DNA of 64,000 bases from NCBI GenBank assembly GCA_025758065.1, contig CP107199.1:1299501-1363500 (forward strand). The letters run 5' to 3'. Shown in pieces: positions 1 to 7,777 of this stretch. Below the pieces are notes generated by a model that saw only the letters and a program-made list of their open reading frames with translations, had not been told where the DNA came from and ran no database searches. Origin of the DNA: Lachnospiraceae bacterium. Lineage in GTDB: Bacteria > Bacillota > Clostridia > Lachnospirales > Lachnospiraceae. Each line of letters opens with the position of its first letter. Position 1 is the first letter of the stretch. A program made the position numbers and the translations under genes.

Positions 1-849
1 TTCATGCAATGTTGGGACCGGGATCACAATGGGGATCATTCTTGCAAGTGGCTTATAAAGTGTTTCCGCCGGTATTTTTGTGGTGGAAAATACCAGTCTT
101 GCATTGGACTCAAAAACATGTTCGTCATCATGATATCCTTTATATTGTCCCGAAATTAAGTAGGAATAGATCAGTTCCTGTCCTGAAAATGGAAGCCTGT
201 CAATTTCATCAAAGAAAAGGATGCCGCCGTTTGCTTTTGCAAGCCAGCCTTTTCCGTCTTCGCTGCCGCAAAGGGAAATAGCAAATTTTTCTTCATTCTG
301 GGCATATTCGGAGCAGTCTACTGTGATGTAAGGCGGGAGAGAAGCTGCGCCTGCAGTTCCTATTACCCGTTCATTTACAGCATATTCATACATCAGCCTG
401 GAAAGAAAAGCCTTTCCTGTTCCGCCAGCTCCGTTAAACAAGGCCGGAAGACCATTTGACGGGTATTTAACAGCTGCTTTACACTGCTCGATGCAGGAAC
501 TTAAACTCAGGTAATAACCGATGGCTTTCTGAAAATCTCTTTTATTTTCATCGCTTCGGCATTTCCGCTGAAAATCGTCCATACCGGAGAATACGCAGGT
601 TTCCAGGGCGACCTGGGCTTCGCGTTCAACATTTTTCTTATGGAAGAAATAAACAGGACGGGAGTTGACCTTAATGGCCCGCCCTTCTTTTACCAGCTCG
701 TTCAGATACTGACTGGCCAGATTACGGGAAATATTCAGTGATTCGCTGATATGGTTCGCCGTAAAATATTTCAGATCTTTCAGGGCATAGCCCCGGCTTA
801 TTTTTTCCAGGTAAAGATAGAGTTCTTCTTTTGTGCTGAGCATGTACAT
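1..849 (-). CDS. LevR-type AAA+ (sigma-54-activator-like) transcriptional regulator, N-terminal part
   Basis: The gene runs off the left edge, so only the first 283 codons are visible. An N-terminal winged helix (about residues 20-65) is followed by an AAA+ domain. The Walker A sequence NGAGGTGKA is near residue 160 and the Walker B sequence GGILFFDEID near 220. This order is that of LevR/ManR-type activators that work with sigma-54 and normally carry PRD domains further on, which would lie outside the window. The loop that should carry GAFTGA is short (LCGSEDGKGW) and no GAFTGA is seen, so sigma-54 contact is doubtful. ATGs lie at 849 and 843, both behind an AGGAG; the one at 843 has the better spacing. 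Confidence 0.75.
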   Translation of the reverse strand, partial: MYMLSTKEELYLYLEKISRGYALKDLKYFTANHISESLNISRNLASQYLNELVKEGRAIKVNSRPVYFFHKKNVEREAQVALETCVFSGMDDFQRKCRSDENKRDFQKAIGYYLSLSSCIEQCKAAVKYPSNGLPALFNGAGGTGKAFLSRLMYEYAVNERVIGTAGAASLPPYITVDCSEYAQNEEKFAISLCGSEDGKGWLAKANGGILFFDEIDRLPFSGQELIYSYLISGQYKGYHDDEHVFESNARLVFSTTKIPAETLYKPLARMIPIVIPVPTLHE

Positions 850-1049
850 GATTCTCCTGTTTGTTGATTTGACTTGAATTCTTTTCGCGCGTGTTTTATG
901 TCTACCTGATAACAAGTGTAATTATACAAAAAATAATCTGAAAAGAAAGATGTTTTGAATGATTTCGCCAGTTTGAAAAGGGTTTCGGCAGTAGCAGTGA
1001 GAAAAATGGTGAGATGTCCAGAGTGGAGGAATGGGGTTCGACACTAGGA

Positions 1050-1083
1050 TTGACACTTTTATGGGGGAAATGTGTGCTATACT
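1050..1083 (+). promoter_or_regulatory. Possible promoter of the HAD phosphatase gene
   Basis: An extended -10 (TGCTATACT, -10 hexamer 1078-1083) is clear. A perfect TTGACA lies at 1050-1055, but the 22-nt spacer is long, so the extended -10 probably does most of the work. The rest of the 850-1166 gap holds a family B repeat fragment and no gene that I can support. Confidence 0.4.
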
Positions 1084-1100
1084 TAAAATCAGATGTCAGG

Positions 1101-1140
1101 ATCAAGATCAGGCACAGAAAGATCCCGAGAGAATATTACA
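1101..1140 (+). repeat. Family B repeat, right-end fragment
   Basis: The sequence contains CACAGAAAGATCCCGAGAGA, a variant of the right end shared by the other family B copies (near 4640, 13500, 27935, 28650, 53215 and 62120). It sits just upstream of the ribosome site of the HAD gene, the usual position for this family in the window. Confidence 0.5.
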
Positions 1141-1166
1141 CCAGAACATTACAGGAGGAAATCAAT

Positions 1167-1991
1167 ATGCATAGTGAAAACACAACGATCCGGCTGGTAG
1201 CCGTAGATATGGACGGAACTCTTCTTCATGATGATAAGAGCATATCAGACTATACATTAGATGTTTTAAGAAAGATTGTAAAAAAAGGTGTGATCCTGGT
1301 ACCTGCCTCAGGAAGACCGATCGGAGGAATGAAAGAAGCAGTATTAAATAATGTAGACGGCATTCAGTATGCTATCTGCTCCAATGGTGCCATGCTTATG
1401 GATGTACCGGAGGAAAAAAGTATCTGTGAAACAGGGATCTCCACAGAAAAAGCAGTGGAAGCCATTGCGTATCTGGAACAATTCCCAGTGGCTGTATATG
1501 TCCATACAGACAGAGGTACTTTCCGGGCAGAGGGATGGGAGAAAACAGGGCTTTCTGAGAAATATCCTTATATCAGGTTCAGCGAGGGAAATGTAAAAGA
1601 TCTGGGAGAGTTTTTAAGGACCAGCGGAGTAAAAGTGATGAAAATGGGTGCTCATGTCTTAAAAGATGGACTGGCACAGGAACTTCTGGAAAAAGGAAGC
1701 CCCATACCGGGTATCGTATTTCTGCGCACCGGAGATGGGATCATAGAATTAAACTCTATCCATGCCTCTAAAGGAAATGCACTGTGTACACTTTGTAAAA
1801 AATTGGGGATAAGTATGGAAAATGTGCTGGCTATTGGGGATAACGAAAATGATATTTCCATGCTTCAGGCTGCAGGCATCTCCGCAGCAATGGAAAACGC
1901 AGAAGATGATGTAAAGCAGGCTGCGAAATTTGTGGCCGGGCATAATGAAGAGGACGGGGCGGCTCATTTCCTGGAGGAATGGGTGCTGTAA
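1167..1991 (+). CDS. Cof-type HAD-superfamily phosphatase
   Basis: A 274-residue cytoplasmic phosphatase of the Cof/YbjI type, acting on small sugar phosphates or similar metabolites; the substrate cannot be read from sequence. The catalytic DxD motif is D14-M-D16-G-T, the motif III lysine is at about K202 (HASKGNAL), and the metal-binding GDNEND is at 224-229. The middle part is the C2-type cap. The ATG at 1167 is chosen because AGGAGG lies 7 nt upstream; the reading frame stays open to 1014 but has no ribosome site there. The length is normal for the family. Confidence 0.88.
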   Translation: MHSENTTIRLVAVDMDGTLLHDDKSISDYTLDVLRKIVKKGVILVPASGRPIGGMKEAVLNNVDGIQYAICSNGAMLMDVPEEKSICETGISTEKAVEAIAYLEQFPVAVYVHTDRGTFRAEGWEKTGLSEKYPYIRFSEGNVKDLGEFLRTSGVKVMKMGAHVLKDGLAQELLEKGSPIPGIVFLRTGDGIIELNSIHASKGNALCTLCKKLGISMENVLAIGDNENDISMLQAAGISAAMENAEDDVKQAAKFVAGHNEEDGAAHFLEEWVL

Positions 1992-2009
1992 AATAAAACA
2001 GAGAACAAA

Positions 2010-2039
2010 AAATGGACGCGCCGGCTGACGCGTCCGTTT
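2010..2039. terminator. Hairpin terminator between convergent genes
   Basis: An 11-bp stem (AAATGGACGCG / CGCGTCCGTTT) with an 8-nt loop lies between the convergent HAD and transporter genes. It is A-rich on one side and T-containing on the other, so it may stop transcription from both directions. A second hairpin (GCCTGC TGAC GCAGGC) follows near 2062-2077 and resembles the first stem of repeat family A. Confidence 0.6.
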
Positions 2040-2083
2040 GCTTTGTAAACTTGTGATTCACTGCCTGCTGACGCAGGCGGTTG

Positions 2084-3472
2084 TCAGAGTATTCCTGTAG
2101 ACTGTAAAAACAGTACAAACATCATAACCGGGGCTACATAGCGGATCATGATGCGGTACAGCTTTTTGCGGCGGAAGGTATCTCCAGTGCTTTCCATTTC
2201 TTCGATCACATAGTCTGGTGTTTTGATCCAGCCGATCAGAAAGGCAGAGAGTAGTGCGATAAACGGCATCATAACGCTGTTGCTGATATAGTCCATGATG
2301 TCTAATAACTGTCCCACAGAGCCGTTTGGCAGTTTTACTTCAATATAGAAGATACTGTAGCCAAGGGCAATAATAGCAGAGGCAGCCAGATAGATCACGG
2401 TCAGCACAAGGACTGTTTTCTTGCGGCCTGTGTGGAAGATCTCCATGCAGTTGGCAGTGATAGATTCCAGCACAGAGATACAGGACGTAAGAGTAGCGAA
2501 AATAGTTGTTACAAAGAACAAAAGACCAACAAAGGTACCTGCTTTTCCCATGGCGGCAAATACCTTAGGAAGGGAAATGAACATTAAACTTGGACCTGCG
2601 CTCATTCCGTCGGTGCCGGAGAAAACAAAAACTGCCGGGATGATCATGGCGCCTGCTAAAAGAGCAACACCTGTGTCGAAGATCTCAATCTGATTAACAG
2701 CTTTATTTAAGTTAACTTCCGGTTTCACATAAGAGCCATAGGTGATCATGATACCCATGGAAACACTTAAGGAAAAGAACAGCTGGCTCATGGCATCAAG
2801 TAAGATCTGAAGGAAGCGGCTAAAGGTCAGTCCCTCAAAATGAGGGGTTATATAATAAAGAAGGCCGTCCATACCGGTACGCATCTGTCCGCTTTCGTCT
2901 ACATGGTGCAGTGTCAGGGAATAGCCTGCGATCACAACCACCAGAACCAGAAGGATGGGCATCATGCAACGGGAAACACGCTCAATACCATCTTCCACAC
3001 CATTGTATACAATAAATGCTGTTACACCCATGAATAAAAGGGCAAACAGGACTGGTGATACAGGTGAAGTGATAAATGAGGTAAAATAATTGTCCTGGGC
3101 TGCAGCGGCAGTCTGTCCGGTGAGATAGACAACAGCGTATTTTGTGACCCAGCCGCCGATAACAGCATAGTAGGTCATGATCAGGACTGGAACAAGAAAG
3201 GTTAAAACTCCTAAAAATTTCCATTTAGGCGACATCTGGGTATAAGCACCGATGGCGCTTTCCTTTGTTCTGCGGCCAATGGCAATGTCAGATGCCAGCA
3301 GTGTGAATCCAAATGTTAAAACCAGTGCCAGATAAATGACTAAGAACAGTCCTCCGCCGTCCTTTGCAGCCAGATACGGAAAACGCCACAGGTTTCCCAC
3401 GCCTACGGCACTACCGGCAGCAGCTAAAACAAAACCTAACTGTCCGGAAAAACTACTTTTTTTCTTATTCAT
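2084..3472 (-). CDS. Sodium:neurotransmitter symporter (NSS/SNF) family amino-acid transporter
   Basis: A 462-residue polytopic membrane protein with about 11-12 hydrophobic segments. The N-terminus carries the NSS signature in TM1 (LAAAGSAVGVGNLWRFPY), where Na+ and substrate bind in LeuT/MhsT-like transporters. Members take up amino acids, often tryptophan, tyrosine or branched-chain, coupled to Na+; the substrate here is not determined. Start ATG at 3472 has AGGGGG upstream. A LysR regulator is transcribed divergently from overlapping promoters and probably controls this gene. Confidence 0.92.
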   Translation of the reverse strand: MNKKKSSFSGQLGFVLAAAGSAVGVGNLWRFPYLAAKDGGGLFLVIYLALVLTFGFTLLASDIAIGRRTKESAIGAYTQMSPKWKFLGVLTFLVPVLIMTYYAVIGGWVTKYAVVYLTGQTAAAAQDNYFTSFITSPVSPVLFALLFMGVTAFIVYNGVEDGIERVSRCMMPILLVLVVVIAGYSLTLHHVDESGQMRTGMDGLLYYITPHFEGLTFSRFLQILLDAMSQLFFSLSVSMGIMITYGSYVKPEVNLNKAVNQIEIFDTGVALLAGAMIIPAVFVFSGTDGMSAGPSLMFISLPKVFAAMGKAGTFVGLLFFVTTIFATLTSCISVLESITANCMEIFHTGRKKTVLVLTVIYLAASAIIALGYSIFYIEVKLPNGSVGQLLDIMDYISNSVMMPFIALLSAFLIGWIKTPDYVIEEMESTGDTFRRKKLYRIMIRYVAPVMMFVLFLQSTGIL

Positions 3473-3512
3473 GAAAAAGAATCCCCCTAAAATTATCTAT
3501 AGCTGAACTTGC

Positions 3513-3551
3513 TTGTCATACCAGAATAGCACATGTTATAATATCAGTAAA
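3513..3551. promoter_or_regulatory. Overlapping divergent promoters, transporter and LysR regulator
   Basis: On the + strand TTGTCA (3513-3518), an 18-nt spacer and TATAAT (3537-3542) point toward the LysR gene. On the - strand TTTACT (3546-3551), a 17-nt spacer and an extended TGC-TATTCT (3523-3528) point toward the transporter. The two promoters interlock, the usual arrangement for LysR autoregulation with control of the divergent target. Confidence 0.6.
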
Positions 3552-3644
3552 ACAAATGTTTTTATGATTATATATAATTTTTAGTAATGTGTATGATGCC
3601 AGGTCGTGGGGAACAAGCTGGTATCATATGGGGTGGTGGGATTT

Positions 3645-4520
3645 ATGAAAGAACAGAAAGACAAATATGAGATTTTTCTGAAAGTGTGCGAGACCGGCAG
3701 CTTTTCCGGGGCGGCAGAGGCATTAAATTACACACAGTCCGGCATCAGCCAGATGATGGCTGGACTGGAAGAAGAACTGGAAGTCCGGCTGTTTGCCAGA
3801 GTAAAAAAGGGAGTCATACTTACAGATAACGGAGCCAGACTGATCCCTTATATCCAGGAAATGGTAAATCAGAAGGCAAAGCTGCGCCAGGCGGCCTTTA
3901 ATATTAATCATAAGATCGAAGGAAAGCTGCGGGTAGGAAGCTTTTCCAGTATTACAGCGTTGTGGATGCCGGGAGTGATCCATTTCTTCAAAGAGCATTA
4001 TCCAAAGGTGCAGGTGGAGATCTTTGACGGCAATTACGATGAGATCCGTGACTGGATCATCCATGGACAGGTGGACTGCGGATTCCTGTCATCTATTGTG
4101 GCAGATGACCTGAAATTTTATCCACTGATGGATGACCCGCTGTGTGCAGTGATGCCTAAGGGGCATCCACTTACAGAAAAAGAACGGGTCACAGTGTCAG
4201 AACTGTTTTCGTATCCCTTAATTATAGAAACACCTGGTTGTGACAACGATATCCAGCATTTATTAGCAAAATGTCCCGTAAAGCCGAAGATCACCTACAG
4301 CTTCCGGGACGATACACTGATCATGGCCTTTGTAAAAAGCGGATTAGGCGTTACCATTTCCCAGGAAATGGTACTAAAAGCCTTTGCCAGAAACGATGTA
4401 GAATCCAGACCCTTAGAGCCAGCTTCACACCGGACGCTGGGACTGGCATTTTCAAAGACAGCCAATTCTGTGGTGTCGGGGATAATGTTGGAGTATTTAA
4501 AAGAGACGTGCTGGAAATAA
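3645..4520 (+). CDS. LysR-family transcriptional regulator
   Basis: A 291-residue regulator with an N-terminal winged helix-turn-helix (FLKVCETGSFSGAAEALNYT, then SQMMAGLEEELEVRLFAR) and a C-terminal LysR substrate-binding fold with effector-cleft motifs (GQVDCGFLSS, VKSGLGVTIS). The start at 3645 follows a GGTGGTGGG ribosome site; a GTG at 3606 is in frame but weaker. The effector is likely an amino acid handled by the divergent NSS transporter, which is inferred from position only. Confidence 0.88.
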   Translation: MKEQKDKYEIFLKVCETGSFSGAAEALNYTQSGISQMMAGLEEELEVRLFARVKKGVILTDNGARLIPYIQEMVNQKAKLRQAAFNINHKIEGKLRVGSFSSITALWMPGVIHFFKEHYPKVQVEIFDGNYDEIRDWIIHGQVDCGFLSSIVADDLKFYPLMDDPLCAVMPKGHPLTEKERVTVSELFSYPLIIETPGCDNDIQHLLAKCPVKPKITYSFRDDTLIMAFVKSGLGVTISQEMVLKAFARNDVESRPLEPASHRTLGLAFSKTANSVVSGIMLEYLKETCWK

Positions 4521-4608
4521 AATGAACATACCTTTTGGGTAAAAATGCATCCTTGCGTGTATAGTCGCTATATCTGACATACTGGTCCTATCAGTAAAAA
4601 TGTACCTT

Positions 4609-4665
4609 GGGTGCAACTGACAAAAAATCTTTTCGCAAAATCAAGTACAAAAAGATTCTGATACT
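4609..4665 (+). repeat. Family B repeat copy
   Basis: The sequence from GGTGCAACTGACAAAAAATC to AAAAAGATTCTGA matches the right half of the full family B element at 53070-53231 and the copy at 28601-28675. The usual GAGAGTACAT end is missing; the sequence diverges after AAGATTCTGATACT. The frame of the damaged toxN-like gene ends inside this copy. Confidence 0.7.
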
Positions 4666-4835
4666 ACCATCGCAGCAACACGTACGCAGGGCGTTGATAT
4701 GCGCGATAAGTTTAAAAATTATCCCATTGTAGATATGATTCCCGCAATGATCATGGTCATGCCTATGAGCTGGCTGTGGATAAATTAGATTCTGCCGCTG
4801 GTGAGCTGAAAGATTATTTCTTAGATTGCAGGTAA
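4655..4835 (+). pseudogene. Frameshifted coding remnant of unknown origin
   Basis: Protein-like sequence is readable on the + strand in two frames. The first reads TTIAATRTQGVDMRDKFKNY, and after a shift near 4745 it continues HGHAYELAVDKLDSAAGELK to a TAA at 4833-4835. The codon pattern looks coding, but I do not recognise the family. It lies between a family B copy and the truncated toxin and seems to be the tail of a deleted gene. Confidence 0.3.
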
Positions 4836-5239
4836 GAGCAGCATTTCTCTTTATTCTATCCTGCAATTTTTTTATGAGTCGATATTCTGCCATTAACAAT
4901 TTTTGATACTGGGTGTTTTTGATTTCTGGGATATGTACATATTGATATTCGCCTTCAGGAACGGGAAACATGTTATTGATATTTATAACGGCATAATTTC
5001 CAATTTTAAGAAAATCTAAACAGTTTTTCATTTTGTCATGTTTAGGTTTATAAGATGATAGAGGGGTAAAATAGTTCATATTATTTACGATTAAAATAAT
5101 ACCAATATATTTTCGCTCGTTATGCTGACCGGGCTTTTTGTTGTGAAATAAATGTGGTGCATAGGGGATAAGATAGTCGATATATTTAGAGTTTACTTCA
5201 TATAGTCTGATTGACAAAATTCACCTCCGTATTAAAATA

Positions 5240-5393
5240 GGGCGGATAAAACCGCCCTGCCGTTAAGTTCGCACTTAGAGTGGCGAAATACTCTCTTTTA
5301 ACTGTCTCGCTTGGGGCTGAGATACGCCCGCTGATAACTGTCTCAGTTAAAGGTCGAGATATACCTGCTGTTAAGCCATTAATGGCTTCTTTC
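5240..5393 (-). ncRNA. ToxI-like antitoxin RNA: ~36-nt tandem repeats ending in a terminator
   Basis: Read on the - strand, three diverged repeats follow one another: 5338-5374 (37 nt), 5302-5337 (36 nt) and 5267-5301 (35 nt). A partial fourth unit (5240-5266) contains the terminator GGGCGG-TTTTAT-CCGCCC. Each unit begins TTAWNRG and carries a small stem whose two sides change together: TCTC/GAGA in two units, TTCGC/GCGAA in the third. In type III systems such repeats are processed by the toxin into pseudoknots that inhibit it, and the terminator sets the RNA excess over toxin mRNA. The array sits directly upstream of the toxN-like gene. Confidence 0.78.
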
Positions 5394-5399
5394 AACTAT

Positions 5400-5428
5400 A
5401 GTATACGCAAAAAAATCTGATTTATCAA
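5400..5428 (-). promoter_or_regulatory. Promoter of the ToxI-like RNA
   Basis: TTGATA (5423-5428), an exact 17-nt spacer and TATACT (5400-5405) on the - strand. The predicted start is near 5393, just before the repeat array. Confidence 0.75.
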
Positions 5429-5496
5429 CAGATATATTTTAAATTTTTTAATCATAAGACAAATTGAAAATTCAGCCAATTAAAACTGATGAAAAC

Positions 5497-5525
5497 TTGC
5501 CTAACTTCTTTAAAGTTGCTATAAT
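5497..5525 (+). promoter_or_regulatory. Promoter of the diguanylate cyclase gene
   Basis: TTGCCT (5497-5502), a 17-nt spacer and TATAAT (5520-5525). This gives a leader of about 90 nt before the GTG at 5623. The leader contains GTACACGGGCATAGATGTAC, which can form a small hairpin; no known riboswitch motif was recognised in it. Confidence 0.65.
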
Positions 5526-5622
5526 TCTTGTAACGAAGGTGTGATAAGCTTTCTCAAAAGATGGGAAGATGCAAGTATATGTACACGGGCATAGATGTAC
5601 ATATAGCAAGTAAGGAGAAGTT

Positions 5623-7527
5623 GTGCGTACTTTAAAGAAATCCATATGGAGTTATATGTATAAGGTCACATTTGCGCTGGTGAGTGTGATCCTTATTAGC
5701 ATTATGGCATTGAATATAGCAAATGAGCAGAGCCGGGCGCAGGGGACGGCGGATAAGATCTTTGAGCAGATGGATAAGATGCTGGAGGAGAATCAGAAAG
5801 AACTTACCAGGCTGCGTCAGGAATATGCTGCGAAATGTCTTCATAATACAGAGGCCATTGCCTATATTCTGGAGAAGAACACCGGGGTGGGAAATGATCG
5901 GTATGAACTGCGTAAGATCGCAGAATTTATGGAAGTAGATGAGATCCACATTATTGATGCAGCAGGAGAGATCGTTTCCGGAACCCATCCCCAGTATTAT
6001 GGTTATAGCTTTGACTCTGGGAAGCAGATGAATTATTTTAAGCCCATGCTTAAGGACAAATCCCTGAAAATGGTCCAGGATATTGAGCCGAATACAGCAG
6101 AGCATAAGCTGATGCAGTATTCAGCTATGTGGAACAGCACCGGGGAATTTATCGTGCAAGTGGGAATTGAACCGGTAAATGTATCCAAAGTAACAGAAAA
6201 AAATGAACTGCCTTATATTTTTTCCCAGCTTTGTGTCAACCCGGATACCAGCTACTTTGCGGTAAATGCAGAAACAGAAAAGATCGTAGGTGCTACGGAC
6301 ATAGAATTGGTAGGAATGGATATGAAGGAGGTTGGTTTAAATACTGAAAAGATCCAGAGTACAAAAGGTTTTTCCGGTATGATCAATGGAAAACGTTCCT
6401 ATATCGTATTTAAAAAGGTAGCAGATAATTATATCGGTGTGGCAGTGACCAGTAAGGCACTTTATGAACGCATACCGTTAAATATGCTGTATCTGGCGGT
6501 ATGTCTTGTACTCATTGCGCTGGCATTGTTTAAGGCAGTGACCCGGTATCTGGACCGGGAGGTAGTCCAGAAGATCGGGGAAGTAAATGGAAAGCTGCAT
6601 AAGATAACCATGGGTGACTTAAACGTCAAGATAGATGTCCACAGCAGCAGGGAATTTTTTGAACTGAGCCGTTATATTAATGAAATGCTTCAGAGCCTGT
6701 TAGCCAATGACAGGAAAATGAGCTATGTGCTTGGAAAGACGGATATGCACATTGGTGTATATGAGTACAACCGGCAAATGAAGAGAGTCCGTTTTACCGG
6801 TGATGTTCTCCAGATCTTAAAGACCGGCACAGAAGCTGCCTGGAAGCTGCCTTCTGACTGGGAAGATTTCAGGAAATATATTGGAACCCTGCAAAAAGAG
6901 CCGGTTGCAGGTGAAAATGAGATATTTGCTGTAGGAAATGGTAAATATTTAAAAATTGAAGAGATCCAGGAGGGCGAAGAGATCTTCGGTGTTATTACGG
7001 ACGTTACAGAGGAGATCCGCAAGCGCAGGGAGATCGAACATCAGAGAGATCATGACCAGCTGACGGGGCTGTTTAACCGGACTGGCAGAGATGCCAGGCT
7101 TTCCAAAATACTGGAAGAATGCCAGGAGTCATATTACTGCGCTGCTGTTATGGTAGATGCTGACGGTCTGAAAATGGTCAATGACACTTACGGACATGAA
7201 AATGGTGATGAGTACCTTAAAAAGATTGCAGAAATGCTGAAACAGGAAGCTGGTGAAAACTGTATTCTGTGTCGTCAGGGCGGTGATGAATTTACATTGT
7301 TCTATTATAAGTATGAGAAAGAAGCTCTTATACAGAAAATAGAAGCTTTAAAGGCACTTCAGAGCGGGCTGAAGGCTCAGCTGCGGGACGGACTTACCGT
7401 TGATCTGAGGTTCTCTATGGGAAGCAGCATGGCTTACGGTGCAGTAGATTATGATAAAATGTACCGTGAAGCAGATGAAAAGATGTATGAAGATAAAAGA
7501 ATGCGGAAAAAGCGTGAATGTAGCTGA
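5623..7527 (+). CDS. Membrane-bound sensor diguanylate cyclase (GGDEF)
   Basis: A 634-residue protein predicted to make cyclic di-GMP. TM1 is at about 13-32, followed by an extracellular cache-like sensor (about 35-280), TM2 at about 282-302, a HAMP-like linker, a PAS-like stretch (about 365-465) and a C-terminal GGDEF domain (about 480-630). The active-site GGDEF is intact at 553-557. The usual RxxD product-inhibition site just upstream is not present. The GTG start has AAGGAG 7 nt upstream. No EAL or HD-GYP gene is nearby. Confidence 0.9.
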   Translation: MRTLKKSIWSYMYKVTFALVSVILISIMALNIANEQSRAQGTADKIFEQMDKMLEENQKELTRLRQEYAAKCLHNTEAIAYILEKNTGVGNDRYELRKIAEFMEVDEIHIIDAAGEIVSGTHPQYYGYSFDSGKQMNYFKPMLKDKSLKMVQDIEPNTAEHKLMQYSAMWNSTGEFIVQVGIEPVNVSKVTEKNELPYIFSQLCVNPDTSYFAVNAETEKIVGATDIELVGMDMKEVGLNTEKIQSTKGFSGMINGKRSYIVFKKVADNYIGVAVTSKALYERIPLNMLYLAVCLVLIALALFKAVTRYLDREVVQKIGEVNGKLHKITMGDLNVKIDVHSSREFFELSRYINEMLQSLLANDRKMSYVLGKTDMHIGVYEYNRQMKRVRFTGDVLQILKTGTEAAWKLPSDWEDFRKYIGTLQKEPVAGENEIFAVGNGKYLKIEEIQEGEEIFGVITDVTEEIRKRREIEHQRDHDQLTGLFNRTGRDARLSKILEECQESYYCAAVMVDADGLKMVNDTYGHENGDEYLKKIAEMLKQEAGENCILCRQGGDEFTLFYYKYEKEALIQKIEALKALQSGLKAQLRDGLTVDLRFSMGSSMAYGAVDYDKMYREADEKMYEDKRMRKKRECS

Positions 7528-7601
7528 AAATCACAGGGTTACTGTTGTTCACTGGATTAATGCTTGTGTTTATGTTTGCCGGAAAAAAGAAAGAACAGTA
7601 A
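7524..7601 (+). CDS. Possible 25-residue membrane peptide
   Basis: A short open frame overlaps the cyclase stop codon. It reads as one hydrophobic helix with a lysine-rich tail (LLLFTGLMLVFMFAGKKKEQ). There is no good start codon (CTG at 7524 or TTG at 7545) and no clear ribosome site, so translation would need coupling to the cyclase. It could equally be chance. Confidence 0.2.
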   Translation: MKITGLLLFTGLMLVFMFAGKKKEQ

Positions 7602-7616
7602 AAGAAAAATAATAAG

Positions 7617-7668
7617 AAAGCGCCTGTATGGGAATTATATAAATTCTCTTGCCGGGTGCTTTTTTCTC
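7617..7668 (+). terminator. Rho-independent terminator after the cyclase gene
   Basis: AAAGCGCC pairs with GGGTGCTTT across an AT-rich loop, with a G-U pair, followed by a run of T. Confidence 0.6.
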
Positions 7669-7777
7669 TTTCAAGTAATTCTTATGTGGGATATAATATA
7701 GTAAGCGTGTACGAAAAAAGTGGCTGCGGAGCAGACATTTGCTTTTTGGGTAATCTCATATAAAGGAGTAACAAAAT

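Larger units (their letters stand above)
4591..5217 (-). pseudogene. ToxN/AbiQ-family type III toxin (endoribonuclease), 3' end replaced
   Basis: The first ~125 residues look like a ToxN/CptN/AbiQ endoribonuclease: the N-terminal YEVNSKYIDYL, the KYIGIIL strand, FTPLSSYKPKHDKM, and MLFPVP-like NMFPVPEGEY. After the helix that reads RLIKKLQDRIKRNAAL, the family's last ~30-40 residues are absent. They are replaced by unrelated sequence (LTCNLRNN...) read through the antisense of a coding remnant and a repeat. The toxin is therefore probably inactive. GGAGGTG lies just before the start at 5217. The gene follows an RNA repeat array and hairpin terminator, the standard type III toxin-antitoxin layout. 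Confidence 0.72.

Noticed and set aside
5198..5395. 65-residue open frame on the - strand across the antitoxin repeats
   Set aside because: The DNA is explained by the tandem RNA repeats and terminator; there is no ribosome site at its start.
5526..5622. Possible cyclic di-GMP riboswitch before the diguanylate cyclase
   Set aside because: The GEMM core motifs were looked for and not seen; only a small hairpin is present.
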